Below, piece by piece: positions 46,778 to 55,391 of a stretch of DNA of 64,000 nucleotides. Positions within the stretch are counted from its first letter, which is position 1. The number at the start of each line of letters is the position of its first letter. The stretch comes from Desulfatibacillum sp. (GTDB taxonomy: Bacteria; Desulfobacterota; Desulfobacteria; Desulfobacterales; Desulfatibacillaceae), in NCBI GenBank assembly GCA_016342355.1, contig JAEINP010000020.1:18975-82974 (forward strand), written 5' to 3'. The translations under genes and the position numbers were made by a program. The notes beneath the pieces were generated by a model, which did no database searches, had not been told where the DNA came from, and saw only the letters and a program-made list of their open reading frames with translations.

Positions 46778-47836
46778 TTAGCGTTCAAGCATCTCCTGAG
46801 TCCTGAAAATGGTGCCAACCCGGATGGTTTCCAAGGATTCCGTAATGAGAGCTGTGGCATTGTTGTCCTGGGCTATGAGCACAATAAACTTGCCTGCCAG
46901 TTCTGAAAATACTGCGTTCTCACTTCTTTTGGCCTTGAGTTCCTTGTCAAAAAACAGGCTGTATTCCTGGCCTTCGGCAATGCCCTCATCCGTGCCTTTA
47001 TTGATGAAAACCACATCGCCTGCGCCAAAAATTTCCCTATCATTTTCTTCCGCCACAATCTTCCCTTCCATCCCAGGCACTCCGGGAAGAATGATAATAT
47101 CGGAAGGCAGATTGCGATAGGACATGAGCTGATCCCCGATTTTGATGGCGCGATAAGTTTCCTCAACGGTAGCCCTCATGGACCCGTTGGAAAGTCGGGT
47201 GCAGAGCACTTCTCCAACAATCAAGTGCTGTGTGCCAATTTCCCGCTTTCTGAATTTTCCGTTAAAATTATCCTTGATTTTATTTAAAGGACGCCACAAG
47301 GTAAAGCGATCCCCTTCTGCATAAGGATAGTCCTTAGTGAGGGATATGTAGACCGTATTTCCTGTGCTTGCCAGGAACCTGTTTTCAGTGATGTCCACAA
47401 TTTCACCTAGCGACTCCACCAGATTTTTCCTGACAAAACCGGCCTTCTCAATGCTGGGGTAATAATAAACTGGAGGTTTGGGAGGTTCTTCCACAACAAC
47501 TTCCACCACCTCTACGGGTTCCGGCGCCGGAGGTTCCGGCTTTGGAATAAAGGCTACACCGTCTTCCACAAAAAGATTGATTACCGTACCCGGTTCAATC
47601 CAATGAGGGTTTTTGATATGGGGATTCTGCTTCCACAATTCCGGCCACATGGCAGGGGTGTCAAAAAACTTTTCAGAGAGATCCCAAAGGGTATCCCCTT
47701 CCTGAACAGTGTATTTGAGCCCCTGGCTCCAACCGATGTATTCCCCTTCGTCCTCTTGCGAGAAGGCCTGTCCGGCAAAAGCCAGAACACAAGCCAGGAA
47801 TGCGATAACGCCGAATTTCATGGGGTTTAAATGCAT
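46778..47836 (-). CDS. LysM-domain periplasmic protein
   Basis: A 352-residue protein. Signal peptide at 1-26, then a LysM domain (about 40-95; YTVQEGDTLWDLSEKFFDTPAMWPELWKQNP broken by a PHIKNPHWIEPG turn) that binds peptidoglycan, a Pro/Glu-rich linker, and a beta-rich C-terminal region repeated from about 150 on. This arrangement is common in Desulfobacterota downstream of pilus or secretion genes and resembles TsaP/FimV-type pilus-associated proteins only in having LysM. It is 98 bases after the giant lipoprotein gene and ends in a terminator, so it is probably the last gene of the pilus transcript. Confidence 0.82.
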   Translation of the reverse strand: MHLNPMKFGVIAFLACVLAFAGQAFSQEDEGEYIGWSQGLKYTVQEGDTLWDLSEKFFDTPAMWPELWKQNPHIKNPHWIEPGTVINLFVEDGVAFIPKPEPPAPEPVEVVEVVVEEPPKPPVYYYPSIEKAGFVRKNLVESLGEIVDITENRFLASTGNTVYISLTKDYPYAEGDRFTLWRPLNKIKDNFNGKFRKREIGTQHLIVGEVLCTRLSNGSMRATVEETYRAIKIGDQLMSYRNLPSDIIILPGVPGMEGKIVAEENDREIFGAGDVVFINKGTDEGIAEGQEYSLFFDKELKAKRSENAVFSELAGKFIVLIAQDNNATALITESLETIRVGTIFRTQEMLER

Positions 47837-47934
47837 AAGCCGTTTCCTATGTATACAGAGCAATTATTGGCTGCCCCCAAAAAAGGGCCTTTGGCCTCCC
47901 GGAATTACCGGGAGGCCAAAGGCGCAAGGTAATA

Positions 47935-50900
47935 TTAGTACGTGTAGGTAAGTATTTCGTTTGCCCCGTTACAGCCGGGCGCAACTAACGGAGACGCGCC
48001 GCAAGAGGAACTTTGGGTCAAAATGAACTCCACCTTCATGATCGTGGCGCCAAAGGTAATCGTGGAAACAAAGGGACTGTTGGTATCAGGATCTGTGAGA
48101 TCCCTCCATGTACCTGAGGATCTCAGGGCATCACCATAACTTTTTATGTTGATGGTATCGATTTCCTTATATTCACCGTCCTCAATTTTGTAGGTTTTCA
48201 ATTGCAACAAGGTCCCTGCCACAGGCGGATTGCCACTGGAGTCCTGCACATACAAGGTGAATTTGACGGTTTTTGTGCCCGTATCCTGGGATACAATTTC
48301 CGCCCAGTCAGTGCTGGAGCTGGAGCCTGCGCCGCCTATCCAGCTCAGAGTGTTTGAAGCTGAATTGTAGGATTGAAAGCCTACATCACCGGAAAAAAGA
48401 ATCACGTTCCTGGTCATGATGACATTGTTCAAATATGTCTCGCTGGCCTGCCAGTAGACCTCGCCAGTGGAGAGATTAGTGGTTCCAGACGGAGAAGTAT
48501 GGCCATCCGTTGCCTTGTACAAATGAATACCCTGGCCACCGGCGAAAATTGCCTGGGGGTCGGTGTTCGCCGGATCATTGGAAAGATTGGAAAGGCCGAT
48601 GGTATGCACTGCAAACAAGGTGTTGTCCGGCGATTCGAACTGGGGCAGGCCGGAAGTGGCGTCCCGCCAATCCCCGGTGGGAAGACCGGTGACAGCATCA
48701 ATATCCCGCACCATCAAGTTACCCACTTCATGATACACATCCGAGCCTTCGTAGTAGATGGTGGCAGCGTAGAGTTTATTGTTAACAAGGTCCACCACTA
48801 CATCGGTGACGGACATTCCGTCATCCCGCACGGTGCTGAAGGTAAAGAAATCGCCCACCTCAAAATCTGTTACTCCGTCACTGAGTGTAAAGCCCACCTT
48901 GGAGCTATCGGTGTAGGGACCTGTGCTGACATTCACAGCAGTTTGGACCCCGCTAACACTCCCGTAAAGCGAGAAGATTCCCCCATTTTCTGCGGCGGCC
49001 GTACATGTCAGGGTCCAGAATTCTGTAACTGAATCGTCTTTTACAGTCATATCGCTCAGGATTCCGCTTCCGACATTGTCCACACTGGCTACCGGAGTTG
49101 TTACCAAAAGGGCGCGGTCCAAGCCTTCCGAATAATTGGTCCAGGTTCCTGTTGAACTGCCTACCGTGTATTCGTAGACCCACAACCCTGCGTCTTCCGT
49201 ACCCGCATAAATAATTTCCTTAGCGCCAATTGTGGCGCCAGCCAAGCTCTTTATGGTGGAGCCCTCAAAGGTGTCTTTGAGGTATCCCCAAGTCTGGCCG
49301 CCATCCTCGGACCGGAACACGCCGGTCTGAGTTCCGGCATAAACCACAGCGGTGGCGCCATTGCCCGAGACCTTGACGATATCCTTCACCCACTTTCCGT
49401 CCCGCACATGGAGACCGGCGTCATCATCACTGACATCGTTACTGATGATGGTGAACGAAACCAGAAAATCCGAATAACTGGCAAGAAAGGAAACATTGGT
49501 GAGTCCCGCATGGTATACCGTGAAATCAATGGACTCACAAGCATGATAGATCTTGAACTCAGTTTCACCTACTAAATCAGTTGCGGCCAAAGTGGCATTC
49601 AAACTAATTTGGGTTGCGCTGACCACAGCGACCACAGAATAGATTCCTGCGTCAATGCCTGAAGAAATGATTACAGTATCGCCCGGTAAAATCCACTCTG
49701 TGTCAAAGTCAGCACTATCTGATCTCAGAATATTTGAACCTCCTACCGTGCTTCCATCATCAAACGCATAAACCGGCCCACATTGGGAATTCAGTTCCCT
49801 GTCCAGTGTCAGTTCCGTACTGGAAACCCCCAACACAGTGTAAACGCCTGCGTCCGAACCGGAATTAATGGTCACTATGTCGCCGACTTCGTACCCATCG
49901 GTCACAAAATTGGCGCCCGAGGAGGTAATCACTGCTGAGCCGACTGTTGAGGAACCATCCAATCGATTAGTCCAATAGGAATTATCGGTGCTGGTGGTAT
50001 ACCCGGACTGCTTGTGATGGGCCGAATAGTTTACGTTATTCCTGACATGGAAAATGGTGTAATCCAGGTTGGTTTGTTCCGGGTCGGTGTAACTGGTATC
50101 CAGCACCAGGGTGGTTTCCCCCCGAACCTCCAGAATGTCGTAGATTCCTGTATCTCCGCCGCTCCGGATAAACAGGATATCACCAACCTTGAAACCATCT
50201 GTAACAAAGGTGGCGGTCAAAGAATTGAAGATGGTTTCCCCGGAGGCGTTTTCCCGTAAAATACCGTTGGAACGTTCCTGGGGATTGGATGAACCGTAGA
50301 ACAGCAGGTAACTCAAAGGCCCACCATCCCCAATATCCCCACTTAATTGCACGGTTGTGGAACTCATGACATTGGTAACTGTATAAGTGCCTATGTCAGC
50401 CCCACTGGTGATCGCTACTGCGTATCCTATGTCAATACCTAATTCAAAAAGATCCTCGGATGGCAGGGATAGAACGTCGCCAATATCAGTGGACGCCGCA
50501 TTAATTCCTGTCCTTGGATCAGCATATGTGGTTGTCAAAGGCGTGGTCAGATTTACAGAGGTGTTATCAATCACCGAACCAATGGTATGAAGCCCGATAT
50601 CGGCGCCTGAAGTAATAACCAGCCTGTCACCCGCCTTAAAACCCTCATCCACAAATTTGGCCGAGGCAGATGTGAATTTCACTTGGCCCTTAAAATATTG
50701 TCCGTCACCGCCTTCCATGGGTTCTCCCACAGAGGTGCTCAGTGTCGTGTCGAGGGTCACCTGGGTTTCACTGTCCACTGAAAGGATTTCGTAGGTACCG
50801 GCATCCTTTCCATCCACAATGGTGACAGTATCGCCGACCTGATAACCGGAAGTCAAAAAGGTTGCATCGTTGGATACAAACACGCCGGAATTATAAACTG

Positions 50901-53900
50901 TGGCGCCGTTTCCACTGGTCACATCCCCTTCTCTTGTTGTAACGCCAAGGTCCGCATTGAGTGTAACCTGATTTTCACTGTCAACGGACGCAATTGTAAA
51001 TACGGTATCGGTATAAGCACTGTTGCCGCCAACGGCGTTGACGGTGAGGGTATCCCCCGCCTGGAAACCGCTGGTCATAAATGTGGCGGATGCAGAGGTA
51101 AGAGTCGAAGAACCCTTTACAGTCATACCGTCCGTGCCCGAAAACGTATCGACATTGGAGGATAAGCCTGCCTGATACCATGAGATATTAGGCGATGCTC
51201 CATTGTTGGTGAAAATAAATCCTCTGCCCTGCGTACCAACCCACACCCAGTTGGAACCGTTGTCATCACAGACAACCTTGGTAACTTCCGCATTAAGGTC
51301 CAGGCACCCGAAAACCTCTTCGGTATTGTCGCTGTTCCACTGCAAGCCGCCATCCGTGCTCCTGTAGAGGGCGCCTTGGCCGTTATGTCCCGTTGCGGCA
51401 AAGACTGTGGACGCATTATCCGGATCAACAGCCACGTCGTTGACGTAAGGATCCAACCAATTCCGGCCCCAATAGTCGGAGGATTTGGTCATGTTGGTCC
51501 AGGAGGCGCCTCCGTCCGTGGATTTGTACACGCCGCCGCCATTGGTCCCTACATACATGTTTTGGTGGGGGTTTTCCGGACTGAAGGCCATGGAATTAAC
51601 TCGGGTGGTTCTACCGCCGTTAGTGGCCTCGGCGGTTACTGATACCCAACCCTGAATGGGCATATCCGCTGTGGAAATCAATGTGTCGCTGGCCGTGCCT
51701 TGGTCGTCGGTAGAGGCATTACCGCTGGCCAGCATGCCGCCCGTGTCGTAGGTGGCAAAAAAGATCACCGAACCTTCGGGAATGCGGTTATTGTATTTGT
51801 CGTTGGCTGTTACCTGGATCACATCTTCCAGTCCGACATTCCGCGATCCGGAAATGTTCAGGTAGTCGGGAGACATGTTTAAGCCTTCGCCAACTGGCGG
51901 CCCGTTGGTGATGGTCACCTTGGAGGCGGAAATGTTCACCGTGCGGTCATGGTGATAAGTGGCTTTCACATTAACCACTCCCGAAGCCAACCCGCTCTGG
52001 ATTATGGTGCCTACTTGGCCAGAGGCTGTTTTGGCGGATATGGGAATGACCTTTTCCCCCCCCCCTGGTCCGTCGCCGATTTCAAAATCAATAACGTAGC
52101 CGTCTGCCACCAGATCTCCCACAGAGTCCAGGACATTAAAAATCAGTTGGGATGTGGTTTGCCCGCCCGTTCCCTTAATATTAATGGAGGCAGGATTGGG
52201 ATATCCGCTTGCCAGTTGCAGGAAGGCGGGAGGCGGTTGAATGTCGATGATCACCGATCCTTTTACTTCCACACCCGAGGTGGTCCACTTGACAATGACT
52301 TCCACACTGCCGCCGATGATCCCTCCGGTAAATACGCAATCACTATATTCATCGAAGTCAGGTCCCGTAGTGGTGACTACTTTGTCGGGGAGTGTGGGAT
52401 TGATAAGACTGCCCATTTCCTGATTGCTGAGCGTAAATGTAATGGGTTGCCCTTCCGTGATGGCAGTTCCGTCCGCCCTTGCCAGACTTACACGAATGGC
52501 TGTGGTTTCCTTGCCGGTTCCCAGCAGGGAGTTCTGCACCACAGTTACGCTTACGCTGCCAGGCTTGTACTCAATTGATACTTCCGCCGTTCTTCCTCCG
52601 CATTCTGCACGGATGGTGGCCGTCCCGGCCGTGCTGGCGGCGGTCAATTCAACCTGGGCGATTCCTCCTGAGGTGGTTCCTGTGGCAGATGCCAAAGTCC
52701 CGCCGCCAGACCGGATTTCAAAATTAACCGTGGTTCCGTCCGGAGCAGGCCCGCCTCCCGACAAGGTAACAGTGGCAAATACCGTGGCAGTACTCAAACC
52801 ATCTGCAGGCAGGCTGGGTGGATCGACCTCCAGGGCCACACTGGCGATGCTGGGGCCTATGAGTGCAATGATGACCGATCCGGATTTCCCGCTTGTGGTG
52901 GAAGCAGTCACCTTCACCTGTCCGTCAGGCACGGAAGCCGGTGCCGTGTAAATCACACTGGCGATACCGCCCACAGTGGTCTGCGTAAGGCTGTTTAGGC
53001 TGCCGCCGTCCTGGGTGACGGCGAAGGTGATGGTCTCTCCATCCGCCACGGGGTTGTCGTTGGCGTCTAGCACGGTCGCTTTGATGGCGCTGGTGCTTGC
53101 GCCGTCTGCAGTCATGCTGCTTGGCGTGGCCGTTACAGTGACCTTGGACGGAGCGCCGGGTATAAAAGTAATGGTAATATTTCCCCCTCTGCCGCCAGCC
53201 ACCGCGTTAACTGTCGCAGTGCCCAAATTAGTGGCGGAAAAAAGACGCACCCTGGCAATGCCATTGACAGTTTTTCCATCCTGAGTGGTCTTTTCAGGTA
53301 TGGGGGGAGCCACGGCTGTTGCTTCATCCAAGGTACCGGCGCTGGTGGTAAACGTAACCACGATGCCGTCAGGTATTGCGTTGCCGTTTTCGTCCTTTAC
53401 AGTGGCTGTAATGTCCGTAAAAGACGCACCGTCGGCTGTAATTTGAGCTGATCCTGAAGCCACTGCAACGGAATGAACCGGGGGGGTTGATAGGGTGATT
53501 TCCTTTGGATTGGATACGACGGCATCGGTGTACTTGGCAACGATGGTGTAAACATCCGGATTGCTATTGGCGGTGAAGACGCCATTCACAATGCCATCCG
53601 CGGTTTCCAAACTGTCCGCGGTAATCCGTCCCAATATGGAATCGCCGCTTGAATTGGTCACTGCAAAGGTCACGGCTGTTCCGTCTGCCACGGTATTGTC
53701 AAAGGCGTCCAGAACAATAAGTTGCAGGGTCGTGGAGGCCTGACCATTAGCATACAGGGAATCTGTTCCGCTGGTGAGTGTCAGGTTTGAGGGAGTGCCT
53801 GGTTTGAACGTGAAGACCAGAGGGGTTGCATTTACTATGGGATTTACCGTGTCGTCAAAATAGGCAGTCACTTGAACATTTTCTGCCGAAGTGTCACTGC

Positions 53901-55263
53901 TGGACAGGGTCACCTGGGCTTCGCCGTCCGCGTCCGTGACTGCCGTGGCAGCGCTCAGTGCGCCGCCGTTGGTTTCAAAATTGACTGTAACGCCAGGCAA
54001 TGCCTTGTCGTTTTCGTCTTTGACCAGAGCAGTAAGGGTGGCGGTGTTTTCAGCAGTAACGGGGCCGGTATTTCCGCCTGCGGTGAGTGTGGTGGCCGTA
54101 GAAGTCAAGGTCACCGTGGTTACGTCTCCGTAAATAGGATCAATCCAGCTATAGACGGTGGACCCGGGAATTATGGTAACCGTGCTCTCACTGGCCTTAT
54201 TTGTATTGGGATTGATTATGATGACCGTCAAAACCCCGCCGTTGACCGGCAAGGCGACATTGGGAATGGTGATAGGATCCTGGGTACCTACTTCGTAAAC
54301 TTTGTCTCCAATGAGAATAAGATCACCCGCACTGGCATTGATGTCATCCAGCCAAACCTTCACAGTTCCAGTCCGGCCCCCTGTTTCCTCAAACACGCCG
54401 TAAAGCCCGCCTTTGGTTATGGGCATATTGCCTGCAACGGATTGGGCTATAGTATAAGTAGTGTTTTCCCACAAATGTGTTTCAGGGTTGAAGTAAAGGA
54501 CCTTTTCGTTCGTCAGACCATCGGGATTGGGAAGAAGAAGCGTACCGGCCGGGCTAAGGCTTCTGAGCATGGCGGGCGCTACGTTCACCAAAACACTGGG
54601 GGCCTGAATGCCCAAATTTGCGTTCAAACCCGCCACTCTGGTATCTGGCCCTGGAAGGTCGCAGGCCAAAGGACCGGTGGTGTCCCAGTTCTCCAACCTG
54701 AAATTTGCCTTGTTAACCGAGGTCAAACCACTAGCTCCCAGCATTTTATAGGAATTGCTGGTTTGTGCGACCATATTCAAGGTTGCATTATCGCCATTGA
54801 CTGTATTGGAATTAATGGAAAAGGCCTGAGTGGCCAATTGTTCCGCATAAGGCAAGAATGTCGACCCCGGCATAAACACCGATAAATCCAGGTCGGCACT
54901 GCCTATTGTAAAATTTTTATAGGACGTTCCGTATGTATCGTTAAGCGTGGACGGTAATGCCACCAGGGTATGGGCGGTGTTCTTTTTCAGGTCTTCCGTT
55001 TCAAAGCTCCCGTTGCTCCCATCCGCCTCAACAGGGTTGGAAAACAGGAAGATGGTGGAACCCGCTACTTCGTTCCCCGTTGCCCCATAAAGAATTCCGG
55101 CCACAGTAGGATTGGTGACGACTACCGGGGGATTATCGTCCCCCCCGCCCCCGCCCCCGCTGGTATCGCTCTCGCCGCTCCCCCCCGGACCGCAGGCGGT
55201 AAAAAACAAAAAAATGATCCCCAGCAAGAGCATCAAAGCTGAGCGAAGATTGGATTTCTTCAT
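47935..55263 (-). CDS. Giant Ig-like/BNR-repeat surface lipoprotein
   Basis: A 2442-residue protein. A lipoprotein-like signal (Cys24 in FFTAC) and a Gly-rich linker lead to a unique N-terminal domain (about 50-385), then about eight bacterial Ig-like (Big_1/invasin type) domains (about 385-1225) with TADGAS, DENGNAIPDG and GGIASV motifs. A BNR/sialidase-like propeller begins with GGGVYKSTDGGASW and resumes with GVFRSEDGGQTWGYL. Between these halves lie seven copies of a repeat (see separate entry). ATG 55263 follows GAGGA; an in-frame ATG at 55389 adds 42 residues and breaks the signal peptide. It follows pilQ and is probably a pilus-associated or surface adhesin; that is inferred from position. 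Confidence 0.85.
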   Translation of the reverse strand: MKKSNLRSALMLLLGIIFLFFTACGPGGSGESDTSGGGGGGDDNPPVVVTNPTVAGILYGATGNEVAGSTIFLFSNPVEADGSNGSFETEDLKKNTAHTLVALPSTLNDTYGTSYKNFTIGSADLDLSVFMPGSTFLPYAEQLATQAFSINSNTVNGDNATLNMVAQTSNSYKMLGASGLTSVNKANFRLENWDTTGPLACDLPGPDTRVAGLNANLGIQAPSVLVNVAPAMLRSLSPAGTLLLPNPDGLTNEKVLYFNPETHLWENTTYTIAQSVAGNMPITKGGLYGVFEETGGRTGTVKVWLDDINASAGDLILIGDKVYEVGTQDPITIPNVALPVNGGVLTVIIINPNTNKASESTVTIIPGSTVYSWIDPIYGDVTTVTLTSTATTLTAGGNTGPVTAENTATLTALVKDENDKALPGVTVNFETNGGALSAATAVTDADGEAQVTLSSSDTSAENVQVTAYFDDTVNPIVNATPLVFTFKPGTPSNLTLTSGTDSLYANGQASTTLQLIVLDAFDNTVADGTAVTFAVTNSSGDSILGRITADSLETADGIVNGVFTANSNPDVYTIVAKYTDAVVSNPKEITLSTPPVHSVAVASGSAQITADGASFTDITATVKDENGNAIPDGIVVTFTTSAGTLDEATAVAPPIPEKTTQDGKTVNGIARVRLFSATNLGTATVNAVAGGRGGNITITFIPGAPSKVTVTATPSSMTADGASTSAIKATVLDANDNPVADGETITFAVTQDGGSLNSLTQTTVGGIASVIYTAPASVPDGQVKVTASTTSGKSGSVIIALIGPSIASVALEVDPPSLPADGLSTATVFATVTLSGGGPAPDGTTVNFEIRSGGGTLASATGTTSGGIAQVELTAASTAGTATIRAECGGRTAEVSIEYKPGSVSVTVVQNSLLGTGKETTAIRVSLARADGTAITEGQPITFTLSNQEMGSLINPTLPDKVVTTTGPDFDEYSDCVFTGGIIGGSVEVIVKWTTSGVEVKGSVIIDIQPPPAFLQLASGYPNPASINIKGTGGQTTSQLIFNVLDSVGDLVADGYVIDFEIGDGPGGGEKVIPISAKTASGQVGTIIQSGLASGVVNVKATYHHDRTVNISASKVTITNGPPVGEGLNMSPDYLNISGSRNVGLEDVIQVTANDKYNNRIPEGSVIFFATYDTGGMLASGNASTDDQGTASDTLISTADMPIQGWVSVTAEATNGGRTTRVNSMAFSPENPHQNMYVGTNGGGVYKSTDGGASWTNMTKSSDYWGRNWLDPYVNDVAVDPDNASTVFAATGHNGQGALYRSTDGGLQWNSDNTEEVFGCLDLNAEVTKVVCDDNGSNWVWVGTQGRGFIFTNNGASPNISWYQAGLSSNVDTFSGTDGMTVKGSSTLTSASATFMTSGFQAGDTLTVNAVGGNSAYTDTVFTIASVDSENQVTLNADLGVTTREGDVTSGNGATVYNSGVFVSNDATFLTSGYQVGDTVTIVDGKDAGTYEILSVDSETQVTLDTTLSTSVGEPMEGGDGQYFKGQVKFTSASAKFVDEGFKAGDRLVITSGADIGLHTIGSVIDNTSVNLTTPLTTTYADPRTGINAASTDIGDVLSLPSEDLFELGIDIGYAVAITSGADIGTYTVTNVMSSTTVQLSGDIGDGGPLSYLLFYGSSNPQERSNGILRENASGETIFNSLTATFVTDGFKVGDILFIRSGGDTGIYDILEVRGETTLVLDTSYTDPEQTNLDYTIFHVRNNVNYSAHHKQSGYTTSTDNSYWTNRLDGSSTVGSAVITSSGANFVTDGYEVGDIVTINSGSDAGVYTVLGVSSTELTLDRELNSQCGPVYAFDDGSTVGGSNILRSDSADFDTEWILPGDTVIISSGIDAGIYSVVAVVSATQISLNATLAATDLVGETEFKIYHACESIDFTVYHAGLTNVSFLASYSDFLVSFTIISNDVSDDDAGLHVRDGKWVKDIVKVSGNGATAVVYAGTQTGVFRSEDGGQTWGYLKDTFEGSTIKSLAGATIGAKEIIYAGTEDAGLWVYEYTVGSSTGTWTNYSEGLDRALLVTTPVASVDNVGSGILSDMTVKDDSVTEFWTLTCTAAAENGGIFSLYGSVSGVQTAVNVSTGPYTDSSKVGFTLSDGVTDFEVGDFFTFSTVRDDGMSVTDVVVDLVNNKLYAATIYYEGSDVYHEVGNLMVRDIDAVTGLPTGDWRDATSGLPQFESPDNTLFAVHTIGLSNLSNDPANTDPQAIFAGGQGIHLYKATDGHTSPSGTTNLSTGEVYWQASETYLNNVIMTRNVILFSGDVGFQSYNSASNTLSWIGGAGSSSSTDWAEIVSQDTGTKTVKFTLYVQDSSGNPPVAGTLLQLKTYKIEDGEYKEIDTINIKSYGDALRSSGTWRDLTDPDTNSPFVSTITFGATIMKVEFILTQSSSCGASPLVAPGCNGANEILTYTY
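49560..51120 (-). repeat. Seven divergent repeats inside the giant lipoprotein gene
   Basis: Each repeat of roughly 50 residues has the form ATFxTxGFxxGDTVxI, GxDAGxYxI, xSVxSxTQVTLxxxL. Seven copies, spaced by variable linkers, separate the two halves of the BNR-like propeller. They are diverged at DNA level, so this is an old expansion. Confidence 0.72.
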
Positions 55264-55391
55264 GGGAGTGTCCTCACATTCGGATTGATGTAACCCTTTA
55301 TGGCCCTCAAGGCCGTGGTACTGGCTTTCAAGGTCCTGTGCATTAACAATATTTGCTTTGGCCGCCAAATTTTTGAATGGGCGTTTCATAA

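Noticed and set aside
55264..55389. Longer start for the giant lipoprotein
   Set aside because: The extra 42 residues are polar and would displace the lipoprotein signal; the ATG at 55263 has GAGGA at the right distance.
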